Assembly (NCBI RefSeq): GCF_019504385.1
Contig: NZ_CP080590.1
Span: 3,959,501-4,023,500 of the forward strand
Source of the DNA: Devosia salina
GTDB lineage: Bacteria > Pseudomonadota > Alphaproteobacteria > Rhizobiales > Devosiaceae
Length of the DNA: 64,000 nucleotides
Direction of reading: 5' to 3'
The notes below the pieces were generated by a model, which was not told the origin of the DNA, searched no databases, and worked only from the letters and a program-made list of their open reading frames with translations. Shown here in pieces: positions 15,623 to 23,363 of this stretch. The translations under genes were made by a program, and so were the position numbers. Within the stretch, counting starts at the first letter, position 1; every line of letters starts with the position of its first letter.

Positions 15623-16663
15623 TCAGGCGGCCTTGCGGCTCTCCAGGCCCTTCTCGATCAGGGTTTCGGCGATCTGGACGGTGTTGAGCGCCGCGCCCTT
15701 GCGCAGATTGTCGCTGACCACCCACAGCACCAGGCCGTTTTCGACCGTGACGTCCTCGCGGATGCGGCTGACATAGGTGTCATATTCACCCACGCATTCC
15801 ACCGGCGTGGCGTAGCCACCGGCCTCGCGCTTGTCGAGGACCGAAATGCCCGGCGCTTCGCGCAGGATGTCGCGTGCTTCGTCGGCGCTGATCGGATTGG
15901 CAAATTCGAGATTGACCGCTTCGGAATGCCCCACAAAGACCGGGACGCGCACCGCCGTGCAGGTCACCTTGATCTTGGGATCGAGGATCTTCTTGGTCTC
16001 GGCCAGCACCTTCCACTCTTCCTTGGTGTAGCCGTCTTCCATGAACACATCGATATGCGGGATGACGTTGAAGGCGATCTGCTTGGGGAACTTGCCCGGG
16101 GTCGGGCTGTCATTGACGAAGATGCCCTTGGTCTGGTTCCACAACTCGTCCACGCCTTCCTTGCCGGCGCCGGACACCGACTGGTAGGTCGAAACCACGG
16201 CGCGCGTGATGGTGGCCGCGTCGTGCAGGGGCTTGAGCGCCACCACCAGCTGGGCGGTCGAGCAATTGGGATTGGCGATGATATTGGTGCGCTTGGGATC
16301 GTTGAGCCAGCGCTCGAGCACATGCCCGTTCACTTCCGGCACCACCAGCGGCACGTCCGAGTGGTAGCGCCAATAGGACGAATTATCGATCACGATGGCC
16401 CCGGCCGCGGCAATGCGCGGCGCCCATTCCTTCGAGATCGAGCCGCCCGCCGACATGATGGCGAAGTCGACGCCCGAAAAATCGAAATGCTGCAGGTCCT
16501 TGGCCTTGAGCACCTTGTCGCCATAGGACAATTCCTTGCCGATGGACTTTGAAGAGGCCAGCGCGAAGACCTCGTCGGCCGGAAACTTGCGCTCGGCCAG
16601 AATGTTGAGAACTTCGCGGCCCACATTGCCTGTGGCCCCGACGACAGCGACGCGATAACCCAT
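15623..16663 (-). CDS. asd: Aspartate-semialdehyde dehydrogenase
   Basis: Enzyme of 346 residues that reduces aspartyl phosphate to aspartate semialdehyde, the branch point to lysine/diaminopimelate, threonine and methionine. The N-terminal NADP-binding motif (VAVVGATGNVGREVL), the catalytic Cys in NPNCSTAQLVVAL, and the C-terminal catalytic His in VFVGHSEAV are visible. The start MGYRVAVVG was chosen because the family begins there; longer in-frame starts add a basic stretch of no known use. A Thr-rich short ORF lies 110 bp upstream, a possible attenuator. Confidence 0.95.
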   Translation of the reverse strand: MGYRVAVVGATGNVGREVLNILAERKFPADEVFALASSKSIGKELSYGDKVLKAKDLQHFDFSGVDFAIMSAGGSISKEWAPRIAAAGAIVIDNSSYWRYHSDVPLVVPEVNGHVLERWLNDPKRTNIIANPNCSTAQLVVALKPLHDAATITRAVVSTYQSVSGAGKEGVDELWNQTKGIFVNDSPTPGKFPKQIAFNVIPHIDVFMEDGYTKEEWKVLAETKKILDPKIKVTCTAVRVPVFVGHSEAVNLEFANPISADEARDILREAPGISVLDKREAGGYATPVECVGEYDTYVSRIREDVTVENGLVLWVVSDNLRKGAALNTVQIAETLIEKGLESRKAA

Positions 16664-17004
16664 GATGGAACTCCGGTCCCTTACCATTTCCGCCCCCGCG
16701 CGATTGGATCGATCCATCGCGGCCTATTGCTCTTGAGCCTCTCCCCGTCGGGAGTGCGACCCGGGGAAAAGCGTCAGGCGGTTTTGGTGGTTTTGGTCAT
16801 GGCCGGCATGCCCCCGGTAGTGAACCGGGTGGTGGCAAGAGCTGCGATGTTGCGGCTGCGGCTGCACATGACGAACGATGCTTCCTTTGGAAAAGCAGGA
16901 CTTCTCATACTCTGAAATAGGAAAGAGTCAATGCTTGGCGCCACTCTTGCCGCCCGTCCCGGCCTCTGGTCTATTCTCCAAAGGGGGCTTGGAGACCACA
17001 AAAC
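16664..17004 (-). promoter_or_regulatory. asd upstream region with attenuator-like structures
   Basis: This 341-bp interval lies between asd and the divergent secreted-protein gene. On the minus strand a 31-codon ORF (16774-16869) overlaps hairpin CCCGGT-TCACT-ACCGGG. After its stop codon CCCCGGGTCG can pair either with the CCGGGG inside the ORF or with CGACGGGG further on. These are the alternative pairings 1:2, 2:3 and 3:4 of an attenuator. No U-tract follows the last stem, so classical Rho-independent termination is not shown. The divergent gene's promoter must also be here. Confidence 0.4.
16774..16869 (-). CDS. Candidate Thr-rich leader peptide of asd
   Basis: A 31-residue ORF with AAAGGAAG about 11 nt before its ATG, ending 110 bp before the asd start. 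It begins MCSRSRNIAAL and its second half is ALATTRFTTGG followed by MPAMTKTTKTA. Eight of 31 residues are Thr, with two Met besides the start and two Lys, the end products of the pathway asd feeds. The Thr codons lie inside a hairpin. Compare the Thr-rich leader of the enteric thr operon. It may instead be a chance ORF. Confidence 0.45.
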   Translation of the reverse strand: MCSRSRNIAALATTRFTTGGMPAMTKTTKTA

Positions 17005-17700
17005 ATGCGGATTGCGATCGGCCTGGCGCTTTGGGGCGCCCTGACGAGTTTTTCCCTTGCCCAGGACGGCCCGGAACGGGTCCTGGCGCTCTATTGCTAT
17101 GGCGGCGACGGCTGCCAGGGTTTTGTTACCCCCTTCACCTATCCCGAGATGGACAGGCTGCTCAACAAGCTCGGCACGCTCGAGGGCGAGGGCTTCGGCA
17201 AGCCGGTGGTGTTCCTCAGGAACAATGCCGGCGAGGCGGTCGACTATGTCGACATGCAGCGCACACCCGAGGAAATCAATATACTGTTCGGCGGCAGGGG
17301 CGAGCCGCCCATCATTTCCAGTTTTCCCGATCTGGGTGACATCCAGCCGCGCGACGGCAAATGGTCGGTCACCATCGGCTCGGGCAGCGCCGAGAATTGC
17401 CCGCCGGGGGTGGAGGGAGCCATGTCCGGCCTGCGGCTGGCCGAGAGCGGGGACATCGCCTTTGCCACGCCTTTCGACCCGGGCCAGGCGCTTCCCGACC
17501 AGAGCGTGAATTGGCTCAAAATCGGGCCCGGCCATTACCGGGCCGTACTGCCGGGGTCGGACGCCATGTTCGCCACCTATGACCTCATCGTCGAGGCGCC
17601 GGAGCGCCTGTCGGGCACCATCCGGGCGGTCGCGACCGCTCCCGGGCCGACGCCCTGCACAATAACCCTGCCCGTCGCCTACCAGCACGCCGAAAGCTGA
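17005..17700 (+). CDS. Secreted protein of unknown function
   Basis: A 231-residue exported protein. Signal peptide MRIAIGLALWGALTSFSLAQ; the mature part has Cys pairs in ALYCYGGDGCQGF, Cys in AENCPPG and in TPCTITL, and no known catalytic motif. It is probably a periplasmic beta-rich protein, given the alternating hydrophobic pattern in the C-terminal half (HYRAVLPGSDAMFATYDLIVE). No family recognised. Divergent from asd and followed by a palindrome around 17711-17736. Confidence 0.65.
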   Translation: MRIAIGLALWGALTSFSLAQDGPERVLALYCYGGDGCQGFVTPFTYPEMDRLLNKLGTLEGEGFGKPVVFLRNNAGEAVDYVDMQRTPEEINILFGGRGEPPIISSFPDLGDIQPRDGKWSVTIGSGSAENCPPGVEGAMSGLRLAESGDIAFATPFDPGQALPDQSVNWLKIGPGHYRAVLPGSDAMFATYDLIVEAPERLSGTIRAVATAPGPTPCTITLPVAYQHAES

Positions 17701-17773
17701 CCGGCCGCCGACAGCCCTTGCTAAAGGGGCTGCCGGCGCGCTACGGCCGGGCGGTACGCAGCCGGCACAGGAG

Positions 17774-18970
17774 ATGACCATGCCCGATTTCGACGTGATC
17801 ATCCTGGGGGCTGGCGCCGCCGGCATGATGGCGGGCATCGAGGCCGGCAAGCGTGGCCGCAAGGTGCTGGTGGTCGACCATGCGCGCGATCCGGGCGAAA
17901 AGATCCGGATTTCCGGTGGCGGGCGCTGCAATTTCACCAATATCAATGCCACCCATCAGTTGGGTCGGGAACGCTTTCTCAGTAGCAATCCGCGTTTCGC
18001 GCTCTCTGCGCTGTCGCGCTACACGCCCGACATGTTCATCGCGCGGGTGAAGAAGCAAGGCATCGCCTTTCACGAAAAGACCCTCGGGCAATTGTTCTGC
18101 GACGGCCCGGCGACCCAGGTCGTTTCCATGCTGACCAATGATCTGCGCGCCGCCGGCGCTGCCATCTGGACCGGGCGGCAAGTGGGCAGCATCGAGCGCA
18201 TCGAAGATGGCTTCGATGTCATGATCGGCGATGGACGGGTCACCGCGTCGAGCCTGGTGGTGGCCACTGGCGGCAAGTCCATCCCCAAGATGGGGGCCAC
18301 CGGCCTTGCCTATGACATTGCCCGGCAGTTCGGCCTCAAGGTCACCGAGACCCGTCCTGCCCTCGTGCCGCTGACCTTCGAGCCCGGTGCACTCGAGCAG
18401 CTCAAGCCCCTGGCCGGGGTTTCCACCAATGCCATTGTCAGCCATGGCAAGACCCGCTTCGAGGAGGCGCTGCTCTTTACCCATCGCGGTCTTTCCGGTC
18501 CGGCCATCCTGCAGATTTCCTCTTATTGGCGCGAGGGTGACAGCATCCTCATCGACCTGCTGCCGGGAGAGGATGCGCTGGAACTGTTTCGCGCCGCCCG
18601 CAAGGCGACCCCGAAGCTGCACCTGCAGACGGTGCTGGGCGACAAGCTGCCCAAGCGGCTGGCGCAACTGGCTGGCGAGATGATCGACCAGCCCGGCATG
18701 ATCGGCGACATGTCCGACAAGAAGTTGATTGCCGCGGCCGAAAGGGTGCAGCGCTGGAGCCTGAAACCGGTCGGCTCGGAGGGCTATCGCACCGCCGAGG
18801 TCACACTGGGTGGCATCGACACCACCGGGCTCGACGCCAAGACCATGATGGCTCGCACTGTGCCCGGCCTTTATTTCGTCGGCGAGGCGGTCGATGTCAC
18901 CGGCTGGCTGGGCGGCTACAATTTCCAGTGGGCCTGGGCTTCGGGCTGGGCCGCCGGACAGGTAGCCTAG
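17774..18970 (+). CDS. BaiN/HI0933-family flavoprotein oxidoreductase
   Basis: A 398-residue NAD(P)/FAD-dependent enzyme. The dinucleotide fold DVIILGAGAAGMMAG near residue 7 is followed by the family block KIRISGGGRCNFTNIN, then TGGKSIPKMGATG and the C-terminal GLYFVGEAVDVTGWLGGYNFQWAWASG. All are hallmarks of the HI0933/YhiN group, whose physiological substrate is mostly unknown; BaiN of gut bacteria reduces bile-acid intermediates, which should not be assumed here. Two in-frame ATGs at 17774 and 17780. Confidence 0.85.
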   Translation: MTMPDFDVIILGAGAAGMMAGIEAGKRGRKVLVVDHARDPGEKIRISGGGRCNFTNINATHQLGRERFLSSNPRFALSALSRYTPDMFIARVKKQGIAFHEKTLGQLFCDGPATQVVSMLTNDLRAAGAAIWTGRQVGSIERIEDGFDVMIGDGRVTASSLVVATGGKSIPKMGATGLAYDIARQFGLKVTETRPALVPLTFEPGALEQLKPLAGVSTNAIVSHGKTRFEEALLFTHRGLSGPAILQISSYWREGDSILIDLLPGEDALELFRAARKATPKLHLQTVLGDKLPKRLAQLAGEMIDQPGMIGDMSDKKLIAAAERVQRWSLKPVGSEGYRTAEVTLGGIDTTGLDAKTMMARTVPGLYFVGEAVDVTGWLGGYNFQWAWASGWAAGQVA

Positions 18971-19017
18971 GCCCGGCCAGACTCTGTCAGTTTTTGATGG
19001 AAACGCGCGGTTGGTGG

Positions 19018-19115
19018 CTCCCCTCCCCCTTGAGGGGAGGGGCTGGGGGAGGGGGTCCATCGGCGACCCACAAAACCACCCCCACCCTCGATCCCTCCCC
19101 TCAAGGGGGAGGGAG
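19018..19115. repeat. Inverted pair of G-rich hairpin repeats
   Basis: 19018-19042 (CTCCCCTCCCCCTTGAGGGG core) and 19092-19115 (TCCCCTCAAGGGGGAGGGA core) are near-perfect reverse complements, each itself palindromic. They lie between convergent genes and probably act as a transcription barrier. A related arrangement occurs at 32998-33145. Confidence 0.65.
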
Positions 19116-19153
19116 GCGCAGGAACCGCCGATTCCGATCAAATCTGACGCGCC

Positions 19154-19747
19154 CTAAAACTTCCAGCCCAGCCTGAGGCCGAAATTGGAAAGGCCATCAT
19201 TGGCCGCACACCAGTCATTGTTGGAGGTGTGCTCATAGGTCAAGGTTGCCGTGGCGTTGTCGCTCACATGCATGCCCACGCCCCAGCGTTCGTAGAAATT
19301 GACCCGGCAGCCGAAATTCTGCCGGCCCGGCGCGGCCCCGGTCAGCGCCCCGTCATGGATGGCGGCACCCAGGCCGGCCTCAAGATAGATCGGCGTATCG
19401 AAAACCGGCAATTGCCAGGTCAGATTGGCATGCACCAGGCTGTCCCGCCCCGCCAGGCTGATGGTCGTGCCGACCTCGGGCCGGGGCGAGCCGATCCAGC
19501 GGAAGACGTCGACATCGGGTGAGGTGAAGAGCACATCAAAGCTGATATCCTCGACCCCGTTCAGCTGCCACTCATTGACCAGAAAGGGCAGCGCCGCGTG
19601 GTGAACCCTATGGGCATGCAGGCCAACGCGGATTTCGTCGACAATGTCCGAAAAAGGCTCGGGCGACAGCAGGCTCTGCGCCTGCGCGGGCCCGCTACAG
19701 GCGGCCGACAGGGCCAGGGCCAACAGGGAAATGCGCAGCATCGACAC
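19154..19747 (-). CDS. PagL-like acyloxyacyl hydrolase family outer-membrane protein
   Basis: A 197-residue exported protein, predicted beta-barrel of the lipid A 3-O-deacylase (PagL) family. Signal peptide MLRISLLALALSAACSGPAQA, amphipathic strands, and a C-terminal block YEHTSNNDWCAANDGLSNFGLRLGWKF ending in Phe, as expected for an outer-membrane barrel. PagL uses a His-x-Ser pair and a Glu 14 residues after the His. Here His173 and Ser175 are present, but the Glu position appears to be Ser187. It may be inactive or use another residue. Start: GTG at 19747 has AGAGG 9 nt upstream; ATG at 19741 is the alternative. Confidence 0.6.
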   Translation of the reverse strand: MSMLRISLLALALSAACSGPAQAQSLLSPEPFSDIVDEIRVGLHAHRVHHAALPFLVNEWQLNGVEDISFDVLFTSPDVDVFRWIGSPRPEVGTTISLAGRDSLVHANLTWQLPVFDTPIYLEAGLGAAIHDGALTGAAPGRQNFGCRVNFYERWGVGMHVSDNATATLTYEHTSNNDWCAANDGLSNFGLRLGWKF

Positions 19748-19918
19748 GAGCGGGAACCTCTTCGGACAGACGATAGTAAAGGGCGCAGTCTTGTTATCGA
19801 GTCAATGCGGGCACGGCCAATCACCTCTCATTGTTGCGAGGCAGCCACGCCGGGTCTCGATTTCATCGTAATTTACCGATAGAAGCTCTCCGTCCCTTTC
19901 CTTTTGCCAATTCCGATC

Positions 19919-20935
19919 ATGCCCGCACCCTTTGCCCTGTCGCTTCAGGATCTTGCCCCCATAGCCGAAGGCACCAGCACGGCCCAGGCCATGGCCGAAA
20001 CCGTCATCCTCGCGCAGACGGCCGATGCTCTGGGCTATACGCGCCTCTGGTATGCCGAGCATCACGGCATGCCGTCGATTGCCTCCTCGGTCCCGGAAAT
20101 CCTGATCGGCAGCGCCGCGGCCGCCACGCGCAACATCCGCGTCGGCTCGGGTGGCGTCATGCTGCTCAACCATGCGCCGCTGCGCATCGCCGAGGCCTAT
20201 CGCACGCTCGAGGCGCTCCATCCGGGCCGCATCGATCTGGGCCTTGGCCGCGCGCCGGGCGGCGATGGCTATGCCATGCGCGCCCTCAGAAGCGGCGGCG
20301 GCGAGGAATTTTCCACCTATCTGGCCGAACTGATGGCATTCGACGAAGAGGGCTTTCCGCCCGATCATCCATTTTCCCGGGTGCCGGTCTCGCCCGGCGG
20401 CATCTCCCTGCCGCCCAAATGGCTGCTCGGCTCTTCGGGGGCGAGCGCCCAGGCGGCCGGCCAGCTCGGGTTCGGCTATGCCTTTGCCGCCCATTTCAGC
20501 CACACCCCGGCCGCGCCCGCCTTTGCGGCCTATCGGCAGGCCTTCCAGCCGACAGAGGACTTCCCCGAGCCGCGAACCATTCTCTGTCTTTCGGCCATCT
20601 GCGCCCCCACCGAGGACGAGGCGAAATTCCTGGCCACCTCGCAGGCGGTGAGCTGGGCCCTGTTCGTGACCGGCGAGCAGCGCCACCTGATGCCGCCCGA
20701 GGACGCAGCCGCCCGCGTTCTTTCGCCGCAGCAGCAACAGGTCATCGAACACCAGTCGAGCCTGTGGCTGGTCGGCGACCCGCAGCAACTGGCCGAAATC
20801 ATTGCCGAAAAGGCCCGGGCCGCCGGGGCCGACGAGGTCATGATCACCACCACCGTGCATTCCTATGCGCTGCGCCGGCGCTCCTTCGCGCTCCTCGCCG
20901 AAGCCCTGGGAGTCGCTCCCCGCCCGGGCGCCTGA
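19919..20935 (+). CDS. LLM-class flavin-dependent oxidoreductase
   Basis: A 338-residue luciferase-like monooxygenase with the TIM-barrel signatures LGYTRLWYAEHHGMPSIASS, IRVGSGGVMLLNHAPL and EALHPGRIDLGLGRAPGGD. This group (MsnO8-like) uses FMN and is found in most alphaproteobacteria; the substrate is unknown. The C-terminus (ADEVMITTTVHSYALRRRSFALLAEAL) is typical. The ATG at 19919 fits the family N-terminus better than an in-frame ATG/TTG-region start just upstream at 19904. Confidence 0.88.
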   Translation: MPAPFALSLQDLAPIAEGTSTAQAMAETVILAQTADALGYTRLWYAEHHGMPSIASSVPEILIGSAAAATRNIRVGSGGVMLLNHAPLRIAEAYRTLEALHPGRIDLGLGRAPGGDGYAMRALRSGGGEEFSTYLAELMAFDEEGFPPDHPFSRVPVSPGGISLPPKWLLGSSGASAQAAGQLGFGYAFAAHFSHTPAAPAFAAYRQAFQPTEDFPEPRTILCLSAICAPTEDEAKFLATSQAVSWALFVTGEQRHLMPPEDAAARVLSPQQQQVIEHQSSLWLVGDPQQLAEIIAEKARAAGADEVMITTTVHSYALRRRSFALLAEALGVAPRPGA

Positions 20936-21005
20936 GGCATGGTTCGTTAACGACTCCTTTTGCCCCGCTCGCTAGGATCGGGGCAATCCAGGGACGGACA
21001 TCCTC

Positions 21006-22211
21006 ATGAGCGCTGCAGCCTTCGTGCTCGCCATCAACCTCTTTGTCGCGGGCATCTTTGCCACCGCCTTCGGCGTCGTGGCCGCCTACCAGCGCTCGGC
21101 GCTGGGCGCGCGCTGGTTGGCCTTTGCCTATAGCTTCGGCGTGCTCAATGTGGTGTTCGAGTTCATCCTGCCCTTCCAGCAGGACCACCGGCTGTTGAGC
21201 TTCGGCATCTTCGCCGTCTTTCTGCTGGCGCTGGCCGGCTGCGTGGTGGGTCTCGCCCATCACTATCGGCTCAACCCGCCCTGGCTGCTCCTGGCTGTGG
21301 CGGTGCTGGCCTCGCTCCTGCTTAACCTATCCATTCTCGACATGCCGCGGGCCAGTTTTGTCCGCAATCTGCTCTATCAGGCGCCCTATGCCGTGATTCA
21401 GGCCATTGGCGTCGGGGTGATCCTCGCCAATCCGCGCAAGCGCGCGCTCGACCTGGCCCTTCTGGTCATCTACTTCATTTCGGCCCTGCATTTCCTCGCC
21501 AAGCCGGTGCTGGCCATGCTGATCGGCTCGGGCGCTGCGCCGCAGGCCTATATGGGCTCCACCTATGCCGCCGTCTCCCAGACCGTGGGCGCCGTGCTGC
21601 TGATCGCCAATGGCCTGATGATGCTGCTCATCATCATCCGCGACGTCATGGCAGACATGACGGCGCGATCGGAAACCGACACGCTGTCCACGCTGCTCAA
21701 CCGGCGGGGGTTCGAGGACCGGGGTGACAAGGCCCTGACCCTGGCGGCGCGCTCCGGGGTCCCTGCGGTGATGATCGTGGCCGATCTCGACCATTTCAAG
21801 CAGATCAACGACACCTTTGGCCACGCCGCAGGAGACGAGGTCATCGCCGCATTCGCGGCCGTGCTCCGCGACTGCGCGCCACCTCACGCGGTGCTGGGTC
21901 GGCTGGGGGGCGAGGAATTCGCGGCCTTCCTGCCCGGCGCCAATCTGGCCACCGGCAGGCTCTATGCCGAAACTGTCCGCAATGCATTCCGGGCCGGGCC
22001 GCGCGGCCATATGGGCGTCGACCGCACGGTCAGCGCCTCTTTCGGCGTGGCCCAGTTCGTCCCGTCCGATCACCTGTCCGACCTGCTGCGCCGGGCCGAT
22101 GCCGCCCTCTACCAGGCCAAGACCGATGGTCGCGACTGCGTGCGCACAGTCCTCAGCGAACCGGCGCGGCCACTCGCGGCCGCGCGCGTAAACGGCACAA
22201 TCAGTTCATGA
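21006..22211 (+). CDS. Membrane diguanylate cyclase (GGDEF)
   Basis: A 401-residue protein with an N-terminal sensor of about six or seven transmembrane helices (residues 1-210) and a C-terminal GGDEF domain (about 222-385). DADLDHFKQINDTFGHAAGD (with one substitution, VADLDHF) and RLGGEEF carry the metal- and GTP-binding residues, so it should make cyclic di-GMP. The inhibitory RxxD site five residues before GGEEF is absent, so product feedback through it is not expected. Its end overlaps the convergent gene by 11 bp. Confidence 0.88.
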   Translation: MSAAAFVLAINLFVAGIFATAFGVVAAYQRSALGARWLAFAYSFGVLNVVFEFILPFQQDHRLLSFGIFAVFLLALAGCVVGLAHHYRLNPPWLLLAVAVLASLLLNLSILDMPRASFVRNLLYQAPYAVIQAIGVGVILANPRKRALDLALLVIYFISALHFLAKPVLAMLIGSGAAPQAYMGSTYAAVSQTVGAVLLIANGLMMLLIIIRDVMADMTARSETDTLSTLLNRRGFEDRGDKALTLAARSGVPAVMIVADLDHFKQINDTFGHAAGDEVIAAFAAVLRDCAPPHAVLGRLGGEEFAAFLPGANLATGRLYAETVRNAFRAGPRGHMGVDRTVSASFGVAQFVPSDHLSDLLRRADAALYQAKTDGRDCVRTVLSEPARPLAAARVNGTISS

Positions 22212-22479
22212 CTTGCCGGGATACCAGCGCGCAATCGCCGGTGGGCTCGATGCGCAGCGCCAGTTGCTGACGGTCCAGCTCCGCAAGCCAGGCCGTCCAT
22301 GAGACGGGGCTCATGCCCACATCTTCCCGTCCCTCTTCATTATGGGCAAAACGCAGCTTGAGCTGCGCCCGCTGCTCGCCGAACCGGTCGCGCACCCGCG
22401 CGATCGCCGGCCGCCCCTGGCGGTCATTGACCCAGTTCTGGATATCCCGATGCCGGGTCAGCAGATGGGCTTGTGACAT
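22201..22479 (-). CDS. Hypothetical protein
   Basis: A 92-residue soluble protein without signal peptide. A strong ribosome site (GAGGAGG) lies 6-7 nt before the ATG, supporting translation. Sequence features: basic N-terminal half (RQGRPAIARVRDRFGEQRAQLKLRF) and SWTAWLAELDRQQLALRIEP. No family recognised. The 3' end overlaps the diguanylate cyclase gene tail to tail. Confidence 0.6.
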   Translation of the reverse strand: MSQAHLLTRHRDIQNWVNDRQGRPAIARVRDRFGEQRAQLKLRFAHNEEGREDVGMSPVSWTAWLAELDRQQLALRIEPTGDCALVSRQVMN

Positions 22480-22544
22480 AAATGGCCTCCTCGTCTGTCA
22501 CCTCGTGAAACGGTCCGGTTCTGCGCCGGTTCCCGCCTCTCCGA

Positions 22545-23363
22545 TCAACTATCCGCCAGCTGGGTGACGAGCCTGTAACGCTCCATCTCCTCAGGCGAAA
22601 AATAGTAAAGCTGGTCCGGCGGTGTCTCCAGCGCATGCAGCCACAGCGCCGCATCGACGCCAGCCTGGCTCAAATGGCGGGTGATCCTGGCCGTGGCACT
22701 TTGCGCATCCGCCATGGCCACGCCCGCAACGCTCAGAGCATCCACCGGGGAGGCGCTCAGCGCCGCCGCATAGATCTGATGCACCCCGATAGCCGCATCC
22801 CGACCCGCAATCCTCTCGTGCCCCGCGGCAAACACCAGCGGACAGGACGAGGCGCACAAAGCGCCATCCGGCACCAGTGTATCGAGTTCTTTTTCCAGGA
22901 TCAGACGCCCCATTTCGAGGGCATCGTCCACCGAGCCGCCGGGCGAATCCAGCAGCACGGTTGACACATATTCCCCCCTTTGTGCGATCTCCTGTTCAAA
23001 TCTTTCCGCCGCGCCCGGATCGATGGTTCCGGTCAGCCGCAATACGCCTCCGCCGGTCAGTTCGATCTTCAAGGGTTCGTCGAGTACCTCGGGGGGAGTG
23101 TTGAGGGCCGGACGCGCCCGCCCGCCGCCATCATCGCTGGTCGCCGGCGGCAGGATGGGCTGCGGCATCAGGGTCAGCGCCGCCGGTGCCTGTGCGTTCA
23201 ACTCGCGATAATCGACATAGAGCACCCCCGCGGTGCCGGCCAGCAGGGCGAAGAATGCAAAGCGCAGGATCGACCCGTCCTCGATCCGCGCCAGCCTGGC
23301 GACCAGACGCCGATAGAAGGGCCCCTCCTCCCCCACTGCGCGGGCATTGGCGTCCGTCTTCAT
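22545..23363 (-). CDS. Membrane-anchored ClpP/crotonase-fold protein (COG3904-like)
   Basis: A 272-residue protein with a basic cytoplasmic N-terminus, one transmembrane helix (about 32-50), a Pro-rich linker and a periplasmic ClpP-like domain. The domain carries STVLLDSPGGSVDDALEMGRLI and CASSCPLVFAAGHERI, as in the COG3904 group of predicted periplasmic proteins related to ClpP/SppA. One of the Ser in CASSC is the likely nucleophile. Its ATG overlaps the stop codon of the upstream membrane gene (ATGA), so the two are translationally coupled. Function unknown. Confidence 0.7.
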   Translation of the reverse strand: MKTDANARAVGEEGPFYRRLVARLARIEDGSILRFAFFALLAGTAGVLYVDYRELNAQAPAALTLMPQPILPPATSDDGGGRARPALNTPPEVLDEPLKIELTGGGVLRLTGTIDPGAAERFEQEIAQRGEYVSTVLLDSPGGSVDDALEMGRLILEKELDTLVPDGALCASSCPLVFAAGHERIAGRDAAIGVHQIYAAALSASPVDALSVAGVAMADAQSATARITRHLSQAGVDAALWLHALETPPDQLYYFSPEEMERYRLVTQLADS

